Origin: Salinirussus salinus
Lineage (GTDB): Archaea > Halobacteriota > Halobacteria > Halobacteriales > Haloarculaceae
DNA: 64,000 bases
Reading direction: 5' to 3'
NCBI RefSeq assembly: GCF_009831455.1
Contig: NZ_WOWO01000004.1
Location: 372,001-436,000 of the forward strand
Part shown: positions 56,601 to 64,000 of the stretch, in pieces
Numbering within the stretch: position 1 is the first letter of the stretch
Layout: each line of letters opens with the position of its first letter
Made by a program: the position numbers and the translations under genes
The notes under the pieces: generated by a model
Seen by the model: only the letters and a program-made list of their open reading frames with translations
Told to the model about the DNA's origin: nothing
Databases searched by the model: none

Positions 56601-57941
56601 ATGTCAAACGGATCTGGGAACGAGGGGCAGGCCGACCCGGGCTTCGCGCGGCGGGATATCCTCGCCACGGCGGGGGCTGTCGCCGTCGGCGGCGTCGCGG
56701 GCTGCTCGCAGAGTACCGGCACGCCCACCGGGTCGGGGAACACACCGACGACGACGCCCCCTGGAGCGACCACGACCACCGCTCGCACGACGACCCCCGC
56801 GAACCCCTGTGAGTCTCCGACAGTCCTCTCGCCGTCTGACGTCGAGGACGGCGGGACCGTCTCGGCGGGGTGCTACCGGGCAGAGAACACGCTCACAGTC
56901 GAGCGCGGGACCCTGACGCTGGAGGCCGGCGTCGTCATCCAGTTCACGCAGAACGAGGGCCTCGAGGTCGAATCCGAGGGCCGGCTGCGGGCCAGCGGAA
57001 CCGAGGGCCAGCCCGTGATACTGACGGGCACCGAAGAGAGCAGAGGCTTCTGGAAGGGGCTCCGGATCGGGAATTCCAACTCGACCGACAACGTCCTCGA
57101 ACACACTGTTGTCCAGTACGCCGGCGCCTCGTCCTGGAACCCCAACTACTCGCCGGCGGGCGTGTTCGTCCGGGGCGAGACCGCCACGCTGTCCGTCCGC
57201 CAGTCGACGGTCCGGAGCAACGCCAGCATGGGGCTGACCGTGACCCAGCCGGAGGCCCACCTCGACCTCCAGGGGGTCTCGTTCGAAGACAACGAAGCCC
57301 CGCTGTACATCCCCGCGAACCTCGCCGGCGGTATCGCCCCGAACACCGCCTTCGAGAACAACGACGAGAGCGCCGTCTTCCTCGGCGAGCCGAGCGGTGC
57401 CGGCTGGACGACCGTCGCAGAGTCGGCCGCCTGGCCGGCACTCGACGTGCCCTACCGGTCGCGCATCAACGTGCACGTCGAGGCCCCCGTGGAGGTCGCT
57501 CCCGGCACGACCGTCGAGTTCGAACAGGGACGCGGCATGCAGGTTCGCGGCGAGGGGCGGCTGACGGCCGATGCCGCCGAAGCCGAGCCGATCACCTTCC
57601 GCGGGACCGAGGAGATCACCGGGTTCTGGAAGGGGCTGTTCTTCACCAACTCGCTGAGCAGCGACAACGTCCTGCGCAACGTCGTCATCGAGAACGGGGG
57701 CAGCGGCGAGACGGAGAGCGGTGGTGCCAACGACGTGGCGAACCTCTACGTCGACGGTGACCAGACCGCCGCCGCCGTCACCGTCAGCAACTCGACGGTC
57801 CGGGGGAGCGGGAAGTACGGCATCGCCGTCAGAGACGGGAACGCGCGGCTGATGGGCTGTGGCGGCGTGACCTTCGAGAACAACGCGGGGGCGGACACGT
57901 ACAACCTCGAGGCGGGAGCCCCGATCTCCCGGTGCCAGTAG
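56601..57941 (+). CDS. Tat lipoprotein with right-handed beta-helix (pectate-lyase-like)
   Basis: This 446-residue protein has a Tat signal with lipobox: RRDILATAGAVAVGGVAGC (Arg18-19, Cys near 35). A Thr/Gly/Pro-rich linker follows, then two halves of a parallel beta-helix. Repeated forms are LEVESEGRLRASGTEGQPVI, TGTEESRGFWKGL, SVRQSTVRSN and later VEFEQGRGMQV, ITFRGTEEITGFWKGL and TVSNSTVRGSGKYG. The matching halves show internal duplication. Beta-helix proteins are often carbohydrate lyases or adhesins; no catalytic Lys/Arg set is identified. The ATG at 56601 has an AT-rich TATA-like stretch (56562-56576) at the right distance. Confidence 0.85.
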   Translation: MSNGSGNEGQADPGFARRDILATAGAVAVGGVAGCSQSTGTPTGSGNTPTTTPPGATTTTARTTTPANPCESPTVLSPSDVEDGGTVSAGCYRAENTLTVERGTLTLEAGVVIQFTQNEGLEVESEGRLRASGTEGQPVILTGTEESRGFWKGLRIGNSNSTDNVLEHTVVQYAGASSWNPNYSPAGVFVRGETATLSVRQSTVRSNASMGLTVTQPEAHLDLQGVSFEDNEAPLYIPANLAGGIAPNTAFENNDESAVFLGEPSGAGWTTVAESAAWPALDVPYRSRINVHVEAPVEVAPGTTVEFEQGRGMQVRGEGRLTADAAEAEPITFRGTEEITGFWKGLFFTNSLSSDNVLRNVVIENGGSGETESGGANDVANLYVDGDQTAAAVTVSNSTVRGSGKYGIAVRDGNARLMGCGGVTFENNAGADTYNLEAGAPISRCQ

Positions 57942-57988
57942 CCGCCCGGCGGGGGGAGTACCGGTGAGCGGTCCGGCCCCTCCACCGC

Positions 57989-60709
57989 TCAGTTTCCGTC
58001 CATCCGTTCTTGCCACTCCTGGACTTTCGCCATCAGCTCGACCGGCGGCGTCTCGTTGACATCGACCGCACCGAGTTCCTCGAGGACGGCTTCCGCTTCG
58101 GGGTCGATTGCCGCCTCCCCCGTCCGCTCGGTCGTGGCCTGTGGACTCCCGTCGGACCCGGGCCGTTCCCTGCCCGCGCTTTCGTCCCCGTCACGGACGA
58201 ACTGCCCCGAGCCGAGGTCGAAGACGGCCTGTGTCGTCCCGCCGCCCGTGTCGCTGCCCTGGACCTCGACCGCCTCGTTCTCCCTGAGTCTGTCGAGCAC
58301 GTCCCGCGAGCGCTCGACGACCGGTTCGGGAACGCCCGCGAGGGCCGCGACGTGGATCCCGTAGGAGCGGTCCGTCGCACCGTCGCGGACCGTCCGCAGG
58401 AACGTGACGTCCTCGTCTCGCTCGTCACCGGAGCGGGAGGATGTCCCGCTCGGCGATGGCGACCCGGGCTCGCCGTCGACGGCGACGTGGACGTTCTCGA
58501 CGGTCGGGAGCTCCTCGCCCAGCGTCGTCAGTTCGTGGTAGTGCGTCGCGAAGAGGGTCCGACACCTGACCTCGTTTGCGATGTACTCCGTCGCGCTCCA
58601 GGCGATGGAGATGCCGTCGTAGGTCGCCGTGCCGCGTCCTACCTCGTCCAGAATGACGAGTGAATCCTCGGTCGCGGAGTGGAGGATGTTCGCGAGCTCC
58701 GTCATCTCGATCATGAACGTCGAGCGGCCCTGGGCGAGTTCGTCGAGCGCGCCCACGCGGGTGTAGATGCCGTCGACAAGCCCGACTCGCGCGCTCCGGG
58801 CGGGGACGAAACTCCCAACCTGCGCGAGCAGCGTGATGAGTGCGGCCTGGCGCATGTACGTCGACTTCCCGCTCATGTTCGGCCCCGTCACGACCAGGAA
58901 CCGCCGGTCGTCGTCCATCCGGAGGTCGTTCGGGACGAAGTCGGTGGTTTGCTCGACGACGGGGTGGCGCCCGGCCTCGACCTCGAGTTCGCGGCCGTCG
59001 ACGAGTTCGGGCCGGGTCCAGTCGTTGTGGACGGCATGCGCCGCAAAGCCCGCCAGGACGTCCACCTCGGCGAGTGCCCGGCCGACGCCCTGGAGCAACT
59101 CCGCTCGCGCCGCGACCCGCTCGCGCAGCTCCTCGAACAGCTCCCGCTCCAGCTCGTACCGGCGCTCTTCGAGTCTGAGGATCTCCCGCTCTTTCTCCTC
59201 TAACTCCTCCGTCGTGTACCGCTCGGCGTTTTTCAGGCTCTTGACGCGGTCGTACTCCTCGGGGACCTCGTCGGTCTCGCTGTTGCCGACCTGGATGTAG
59301 TAGCCGTCGGTCTTGTTGCGGTCGACGGAGAGGTGGGTGACCCCGAGGCGCTGTTTCTCCCGGTCGGCGAGGCCGTCGACCCACTCCAGGGCCGCCTCGT
59401 GGCGCTCGACCACCTCGTCGAGGTCGGCGTCGTGGCCGCGGGCGATGACCCCGCCCTGCGTGACCGTTCCGGGTGGCTCCGCGACGAGCGCGGCGTCGAG
59501 GTCGGCGGCGAGGGCTGCGGCCGCTTGGCGGTCGGGCCGGTCGAGCACCTCGGCGAGCGGCGAGCCGGCGAGGCGGTCGGTCCCGGCGACGAGGTCGACG
59601 GCCTCGCCGAGCACGGAGAGCGTCGCGGCGACCGACCGGAGGGCGCGGCCGTCGGCGCTGCCCGAGGCGGCCCGCGAGGCCAGCCGCTCGAGGTCGGCCG
59701 CGCCCTCGAGCAACTCGCGGAGGTTCTCGCGGGCCATGGCGGCCTCGGCGAGGGCGGCCACCGCGGCCTGGCGGGTCTCGAGGACGCCCCGCGAGCGCCG
59801 GGGGCGCTGGAGCCACTCCGCCAGCAGCCGGCCGCCCGCGCTGGTGACGGTGTGGTCGACGGTGTCGTAGAGACTCCCCTCGCTCTCCCCGCGCATGGTC
59901 TCGACGAGTTCGAGGTTGCGCCGCGTTGTCGCGTCCAGCGCCACCCCCTGGCCGGCGGCGTGAGACTGCAGGCGGGTCATCGAGGCGAGCACGCCGGCGC
60001 CGGTCTCCTCGACGTAGGAAAGCACCGCACCCGCGGCACGGACCGCGGCGTCGGCCTCGAGCCCGACGCTCTCGACGGCCTCCGCGCCGAACTGGTCGCG
60101 GACGCGGTGGCGGGCCCGGCCGGGCGCGAACGCCTCCGCGGCGTGCAGCGTGACCGTCGCGTCCGTCCGCTCGCGAACCCGCCCGAGCAGTCCCTCCTCG
60201 GCCCGCAGGTCCGGCCCCGGCAGCACCTCGACGGGCGCGAAGCGGTACAGCTCCGAGAGGGCCCCGTCGGCGTCTGCCGCGGTGGCGACGTGGAACTGGC
60301 CGGTCGTGACGTCGGCGAAGGCCAGCCCGTACGCCCCGTCGCGACAGACCGCCGCGAGGTACTGGCTGTCGGCGTCAGTCGTCTCGAGGAGGGTGCCCGG
60401 CGTGACGACCCGCTCTATCTCCCGTGCGTGGCCGCCCGCTGTCTCGTACTGGTCGGCGACCGCGACCCGGTAACCCCGCTCGACCAGCGCCCGGAGGTAG
60501 GGGGTGAGGTCGTCGACGGGCACGCCGGCCATCGGGTACGACGAGCCGTGGGAGGACTTTTCCGATACTTTGAGGTCGAGTTCGTCGGCGACCGTCTCGG
60601 CGTCCTCGCCGAAGAACTCGTAGAAGTCGCCACACTGCATCGCCAGCAGGTCGGCGTCGGTCCCCTCCTTCAGCGAGAAGAACTCCCCGACGATACCCTC
60701 CCCGGTCAT
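57989..60709 (-). CDS. mutS: DNA mismatch recognition protein MutS
   Basis: This 906-residue MutS has the mismatch-binding domain I with GDFYEFFGEDA (Phe-x-Glu clamp), then MAGVPVDDLTPYLRALVERG, core and lever domains, and a clamp region. The ATPase domain carries Walker A TGPNMSGKST and the later ERGTATYDG-type DEVGRGTATYDGIS and ATHYHELT, ending with a helix-turn-helix dimer region. A low-complexity acidic insert (GSDTGGGTTQ area) sits near the C-terminus. It recognises base mismatches and recruits MutL. The ATG at 60709 is chosen; a GTG two codons earlier is possible. A ttttag stretch about 30 bp upstream fits a leaderless promoter. Confidence 0.97.
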   Translation of the reverse strand: MTGEGIVGEFFSLKEGTDADLLAMQCGDFYEFFGEDAETVADELDLKVSEKSSHGSSYPMAGVPVDDLTPYLRALVERGYRVAVADQYETAGGHAREIERVVTPGTLLETTDADSQYLAAVCRDGAYGLAFADVTTGQFHVATAADADGALSELYRFAPVEVLPGPDLRAEEGLLGRVRERTDATVTLHAAEAFAPGRARHRVRDQFGAEAVESVGLEADAAVRAAGAVLSYVEETGAGVLASMTRLQSHAAGQGVALDATTRRNLELVETMRGESEGSLYDTVDHTVTSAGGRLLAEWLQRPRRSRGVLETRQAAVAALAEAAMARENLRELLEGAADLERLASRAASGSADGRALRSVAATLSVLGEAVDLVAGTDRLAGSPLAEVLDRPDRQAAAALAADLDAALVAEPPGTVTQGGVIARGHDADLDEVVERHEAALEWVDGLADREKQRLGVTHLSVDRNKTDGYYIQVGNSETDEVPEEYDRVKSLKNAERYTTEELEEKEREILRLEERRYELERELFEELRERVAARAELLQGVGRALAEVDVLAGFAAHAVHNDWTRPELVDGRELEVEAGRHPVVEQTTDFVPNDLRMDDDRRFLVVTGPNMSGKSTYMRQAALITLLAQVGSFVPARSARVGLVDGIYTRVGALDELAQGRSTFMIEMTELANILHSATEDSLVILDEVGRGTATYDGISIAWSATEYIANEVRCRTLFATHYHELTTLGEELPTVENVHVAVDGEPGSPSPSGTSSRSGDERDEDVTFLRTVRDGATDRSYGIHVAALAGVPEPVVERSRDVLDRLRENEAVEVQGSDTGGGTTQAVFDLGSGQFVRDGDESAGRERPGSDGSPQATTERTGEAAIDPEAEAVLEELGAVDVNETPPVELMAKVQEWQERMDGN

Positions 60710-60816
60710 ACCCACCCCTGGGACCCTGCCCGGCTAAAACGCTGTGGGTCCGGGGTGGACGTGGCCCGGCTCCCCGCGGCCGGTAGACCTATCCTCCCGG
60801 CCCCGTACCCGAGCGC

Positions 60817-62835
60817 ATGGTGGCCGTCCGCGAACTCGCCGCGGCACTCGTCGTCGTCCTCGCGCTCGGGGCGGCCGTCGCCCCGGCGGCTGGAACCGTC
60901 CCCGCTCCCGGCGGGGGGGCCCAGACGGACGACACGAGTCAGACCGTCGTCGTCACCCAGGAGTTCCGGCTCATGCCCGACCGCCCGGGATACATCGACG
61001 TCCGCTGGGAGTTCGACATCCCGGAGGCCGTCTCCGAGGTCCGCCCGCGGGTCCCGGCGGACGCTGTGAACCCTCGAACCGACGGGTTCACGCCTGCTGC
61101 CGGCACCAGCTACGAGTGGGACGGGACGACCGAGACGCCGTCGCTGACGTTCACCGTCCCGGTCAACGAGACCCGAGAGGTGCCCGGTCCCGAGGGCGCC
61201 GACGGCCAGTACGTCTTCGTCGACACTGGCGACTGGGCGGTCGCCGGAAACGACGGCGTCCCCTTCGGCTACACCTACCGCGGCGATACGGATATCACCG
61301 TCCAGCAGCGAAACGTCACCGCCGGCCCCGGCGTCGCCGGCCGGGCGATGGTCTTTCTGGGCGCCCACGAGGAGTACACTCGCTCGGCACACGGCCAGCG
61401 GTTCCGGCTGGTCGTCCCGGACGCCGCCGACCTGGCGCCCTCCAGGGAGGAGGTCTTCGACAGCGTGACCGCCGCCTCGGACACGCTTCGGGTCGGCGAC
61501 CGGGACCCGCAGGTCCTGATGGTCGCGGCGCCGACGACCGTCGACTGGGGGGTCGAGGGGCTCCAGCGCGGTGACCGCGACCTCTACGTTACGGCCGACG
61601 AGGGCGTCGACACCCCCGAGAACACCTGGCTCCACGAGTACGTCCACACCCGCCAGCGGTTCAACCTCTCCGCGGAGACGACCTGGCTGGCGGAGGCGAC
61701 AGCCCAGTACTACGCCGCCCGGCTGACCCTCCGGCAGGACCGGGTCGGCTTCCGCGAGTTCGCTGGCCTGCTCCGCCGCGGGACCGACAGCCGCTTCTCG
61801 GAGGCGGTGCTCGCGAACCCGGCGACGTGGTCGACGGCGAACTACCACGTCGGCGCGCTCGTCGTCGGTGACCTTGACCGGCGGACCCGGCTGGCGACCG
61901 ACAGCGCGAGCACCTTCCAGGCGGTGTTCCGCCGGCTCAACGAGCGCTCGACGGCCACCTCCGGCCGCGAGTTCCTCGGGATAGTCCGCGGGACCGGGGG
62001 CGACGCCGTGGCCGAGCGGGCCCGCCGGTACGCCGAGACGACCGACCGCCCCGCGGTCTGGTCGGCCACCGAGCACGGCGAGGCCTTCGGCCCGCTCCCG
62101 GCGCGCATGCGGTACGCCATCGACGGGCTCGCGGTCCGCGGTCCCTACCGCAACGGGAGTCTGTCGGCCTCGGGCACGGTCCGGCTCGTGACCGGCGAGT
62201 CGGTCGGCGTGAACGCGACGGCGACGAACGTCGGCGGCCGCACAGGGCCGTACAACCTGACGCTGACCCGTGACGGCCGGGTCGTCGACTACGCGACCGG
62301 CGAGCTCGACCCCGACGGGACCGCCGCGGTGCCGGTCGCGGCCTCCTTCGGAGAGCCCGGCACCTACGCGCTGGCGGTCGAGGGGGCACGCCGGACCGTC
62401 GAGGTGCGCCGGCCGGCCGCCCTCACCGTGTCGGAGCTCGCTGTCGACCGCGGGCGGGTCGAGCCCGGTGCGTCGGTGACCGTGACCGCGACCGTCCGCA
62501 ACGGTGCCGACCGGCCCGGGGAGACGGCTCTGACCGTCGCCCGCGACAGCCAGGTCGTCGACCGCCGCACCCTCCGCCTGGACGCCGGCGGCGTGCGAAC
62601 CGTCTCCCTGAGCGTCCGGGTCCCGGAGGGCAGCCACCGGATCACCGCCGGCGACCGGTCGGTGACCGTCACCGGCGGGGACGGTGAGACGACGGCCGGG
62701 GGGCGTGAAGAGACCGGCGGGTCGGGCGGCGACGCCACGGCCGGCGGCGCCACGCCCGGCTTCGGGGTCGCCGGCGTCGTTCTGGCGGTCGCTGCTGTGC
62801 TCGCGGTGGCCCGCGCGCTCGCCCTCGACCGCTAG
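60817..62835 (+). CDS. Secreted HExxH metallopeptidase-like protein, PGF-CTERM
   Basis: This 672-residue protein has a Sec signal peptide (about residues 5-25). An N-terminal beta-rich domain follows, then WLHEYVHTRQRF (HExxH: His273, Glu274, His277) and LAEATAQYYAARL with Glu293, 16 residues after His277. This gluzincin-like zinc site resembles M1/M61 peptidases, though the spacing is slightly short. CARDB-like beta domains (about 430-640) follow, then GATPGFGVAGVVLAVAAVLA and Arg, the PGF-CTERM tail for archaeosortase A. It is probably an anchored surface protease. A weak TATA-like ctatcc lies about 30 bp upstream. Confidence 0.8.
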   Translation: MVAVRELAAALVVVLALGAAVAPAAGTVPAPGGGAQTDDTSQTVVVTQEFRLMPDRPGYIDVRWEFDIPEAVSEVRPRVPADAVNPRTDGFTPAAGTSYEWDGTTETPSLTFTVPVNETREVPGPEGADGQYVFVDTGDWAVAGNDGVPFGYTYRGDTDITVQQRNVTAGPGVAGRAMVFLGAHEEYTRSAHGQRFRLVVPDAADLAPSREEVFDSVTAASDTLRVGDRDPQVLMVAAPTTVDWGVEGLQRGDRDLYVTADEGVDTPENTWLHEYVHTRQRFNLSAETTWLAEATAQYYAARLTLRQDRVGFREFAGLLRRGTDSRFSEAVLANPATWSTANYHVGALVVGDLDRRTRLATDSASTFQAVFRRLNERSTATSGREFLGIVRGTGGDAVAERARRYAETTDRPAVWSATEHGEAFGPLPARMRYAIDGLAVRGPYRNGSLSASGTVRLVTGESVGVNATATNVGGRTGPYNLTLTRDGRVVDYATGELDPDGTAAVPVAASFGEPGTYALAVEGARRTVEVRRPAALTVSELAVDRGRVEPGASVTVTATVRNGADRPGETALTVARDSQVVDRRTLRLDAGGVRTVSLSVRVPEGSHRITAGDRSVTVTGGDGETTAGGREETGGSGGDATAGGATPGFGVAGVVLAVAAVLAVARALALDR

Positions 62836-64000
62836 ACCGCGTCGAGGAGTGTCGTAACCCGGTCGACCAGCGCTCCCGCGCCCGGCGCGAACAGCGTGAC
62901 CAGCGGTTCCCTCGCGCCGCCCGTTCCCACGGCCGCGACGGGACTCCGGTCGGCGCCGGTGACTGCGGCCTCGACGCCGCGCCGGATGGCGACCGGAGCG
63001 GCGCCGTCTTCGCGCCCGTCCCCGTCCGCGTGGTCCTCCCGGTCGTACTCGACGACCGCCCCCTCCAGGTCGGAGAGCGCCGTCGCGATAGCGTCGTCGT
63101 ACCGGCAGTTCGCGGCGAAGCGCAGGTCGGCGTCGGCCTCGCGGGCGGCGAGCAGCGCGCCGGCGACGTGGGTCGAGGCGCCAAAGCGGACCCCCCGGGG
63201 GGAGGCGACGCCGTCGAGCGTCCGCGTGACCCGTCCCTCGACGGCCGCACACTCCCCCGCGGTTTCGGCGTAGGGAGTCGCGCCGGCGACGTTCATACCC
63301 ACCTCGGGAACGAGCGGCGAGACGTCGCGCTCGATGAGGTCCCGGAGGACCCACTCGACGCGCTCGGCGGTCGGCTGGCGGGCCGCGCGGTCCCGGAGCG
63401 CGACCGCGTGGTGGACCGCGCCCGGCCCCCCGCCGACGTCGACGTTGTACCGGACCGCCCGCGCGAGCAGGTCCACCCCCGACCGGACCGCCGCCGGCAG
63501 GTCGTCGCCGTGGGCGAGCCGGGTGGCGATGGCCGAGGAGAGCGTACAGCCCGAACCGTGGGTCGCGGTCGTGTCGACGCGCGCGTGCCGCAGCGTCTCG
63601 ACGGTGTCGGCGGTGACGAGCACGTCGACGACGTCCTCGCCGCCGAGGTGGCCGCCCTTGACGAGGGCGGCGTCGGCTCCCATCCCGACCAGGTCCTCGC
63701 CGGCTGCGGTAGCGCTCTCTGGGTCGGTCACCTCCCTGCCCGTGAGCACCTCCGCCTCGTCGACGTTGGGCGTGACGAGCGTCGACCCGGCGACCAGTTC
63801 CTCGTAGGCGTCCTCGGCCGCTGGCTCGAGCAGACGGTCGCCCGAGGCGGCGACCATCACCGGGTCGACGACCGCCGGGCAGTCCAGCCCGGCGACCCGC
63901 TCCGCGACGAGTTCGACGACGGGTGCGGTGGCGAGCATCCCGGTCTTGACCGCTGCCACGTCGAAGTCCTCGAAGACTGCGGTCGCCTGGGCGTCGACCT
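62832..64000 (-). CDS. thiD: ThiD-ThiN fusion: HMP(-P) kinase and thiamine-phosphate synthase, C-terminal part
   Basis: The gene runs off the right edge; about 388 C-terminal residues are visible. The ThiD part has [22 protein letters not shown] and [14 protein letters not shown], the anion-hole and catalytic GSGC motif of hydroxymethylpyrimidine (phosphate) kinases. After a linker, a ThiN domain (from about [21 protein letters not shown]) contains [18 protein letters not shown], which makes thiamine phosphate in archaea without ThiE. The fusion links pyrimidine activation and coupling in thiamine synthesis. Its stop overlaps the preceding convergent gene by 4 bp. Confidence 0.92.
   Translation of the reverse strand, partial: VDAQATAVFEDFDVAAVKTGMLATAPVVELVAERVAGLDCPAVVDPVMVAASGDRLLEPAAEDAYEELVAGSTLVTPNVDEAEVLTGREVTDPESATAAGEDLVGMGADAALVKGGHLGGEDVVDVLVTADTVETLRHARVDTTATHGSGCTLSSAIATRLAHGDDLPAAVRSGVDLLARAVRYNVDVGGGPGAVHHAVALRDRAARQPTAERVEWVLRDLIERDVSPLVPEVGMNVAGATPYAETAGECAAVEGRVTRTLDGVASPRGVRFGASTHVAGALLAAREADADLRFAANCRYDDAIATALSDLEGAVVEYDREDHADGDGREDGAAPVAIRRGVEAAVTGADRSPVAAVGTGGAREPLVTLFAPGAGALVDRVTTLLDAV

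Overview
The window is a high-GC (by eye about two thirds to 70% G+C) stretch of chromosome from a haloarchaeon (class Halobacteria). This rests on the very acidic Asp/Glu-rich proteins, TATA-like boxes about 25-30 bp before many start codons with almost no leader (leaderless transcripts), Tat-lipobox and PGF-CTERM surface proteins, and lineage-typical families (DUF5790, archaeal glucose-6-phosphate dehydrogenase Azf, MptD-type dihydroneopterin aldolase). The species cannot be named from the sequence alone.

Layout. 0-6.8 kb: end of a luciferase-like oxidoreductase, uvrB, an alpha/beta hydrolase, a 517-bp gene-free gap holding two matching palindromic sites, convergent uvrC, and a DUF3891 protein. 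6.8-11.8 kb: repeat-like intergenic DNA, a coiled-coil protein, and two tandem ABC-2 ATPase/permease pairs. 11.8-18.1 kb: NAD-dependent DNA ligase ligA, an enoyl-CoA hydratase, a class V aminotransferase, a beta-carbonic anhydrase and an MFS transporter. 18.2-28.1 kb: a secreted beta-propeller protein, a MoxR AAA+ ATPase, and a convergent, tightly overlapped four-gene operon (transglutaminase/DUF4129 protein, small membrane protein, DUF58 protein, polytopic membrane protein), an archaeal form of the MoxR-DUF58-transglutaminase module. 28.2-36 kb: small metabolic, zinc-ribbon and regulatory genes, azf, mptD, a creatininase-family amidohydrolase and a fused ABC exporter. 36-38.3 kb: tandem DUF192 paralogues, tRNA-Val(TAC) with a perfect 50-bp downstream copy of its 3' end (an attachment-site-like scar), and a membrane protein. 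38.5-43.7 kb: a second winged-helix/zinc-ribbon regulator, an enoyl-CoA isomerase-like protein, a PiT-family transporter preceded by a possible leader ORF, an inserted-looking vapBC toxin-antitoxin block, a universal stress protein and a membrane protein. 43.8-49.8 kb: mutL, a PfkB-family kinase lacking the usual catalytic Asp, a PGF-CTERM surface protein, a YgfZ/GcvT-like protein, a 36-residue zinc ribbon and a Rieske protein. 50-58 kb: an accessory block of surface or extracytoplasmic genes (large FAD-linked oxidase, beta-repeat protein, PKD-repeat PGF-CTERM protein, small protein, beta-helix Tat lipoprotein). 58-64 kb: mutS, a secreted HExxH metallopeptidase-like PGF-CTERM protein, and the C-terminal part of a ThiD-ThiN thiamine enzyme.

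How the genes fit together. The window is rich in bacterial-type DNA repair (UvrB, UvrC, LigA, MutL, MutS). It also has many cell-surface proteins, three carrying the PGF-CTERM tail that archaeosortase A processes. The best candidates for something undescribed are the 50-58 kb surface block, the MoxR/transglutaminase operon, the altered PfkB kinase and the tRNA-associated repeat scar. There is no CRISPR array, rRNA operon or intact insertion sequence. All family assignments come from motif and sequence recognition; no database search was run.
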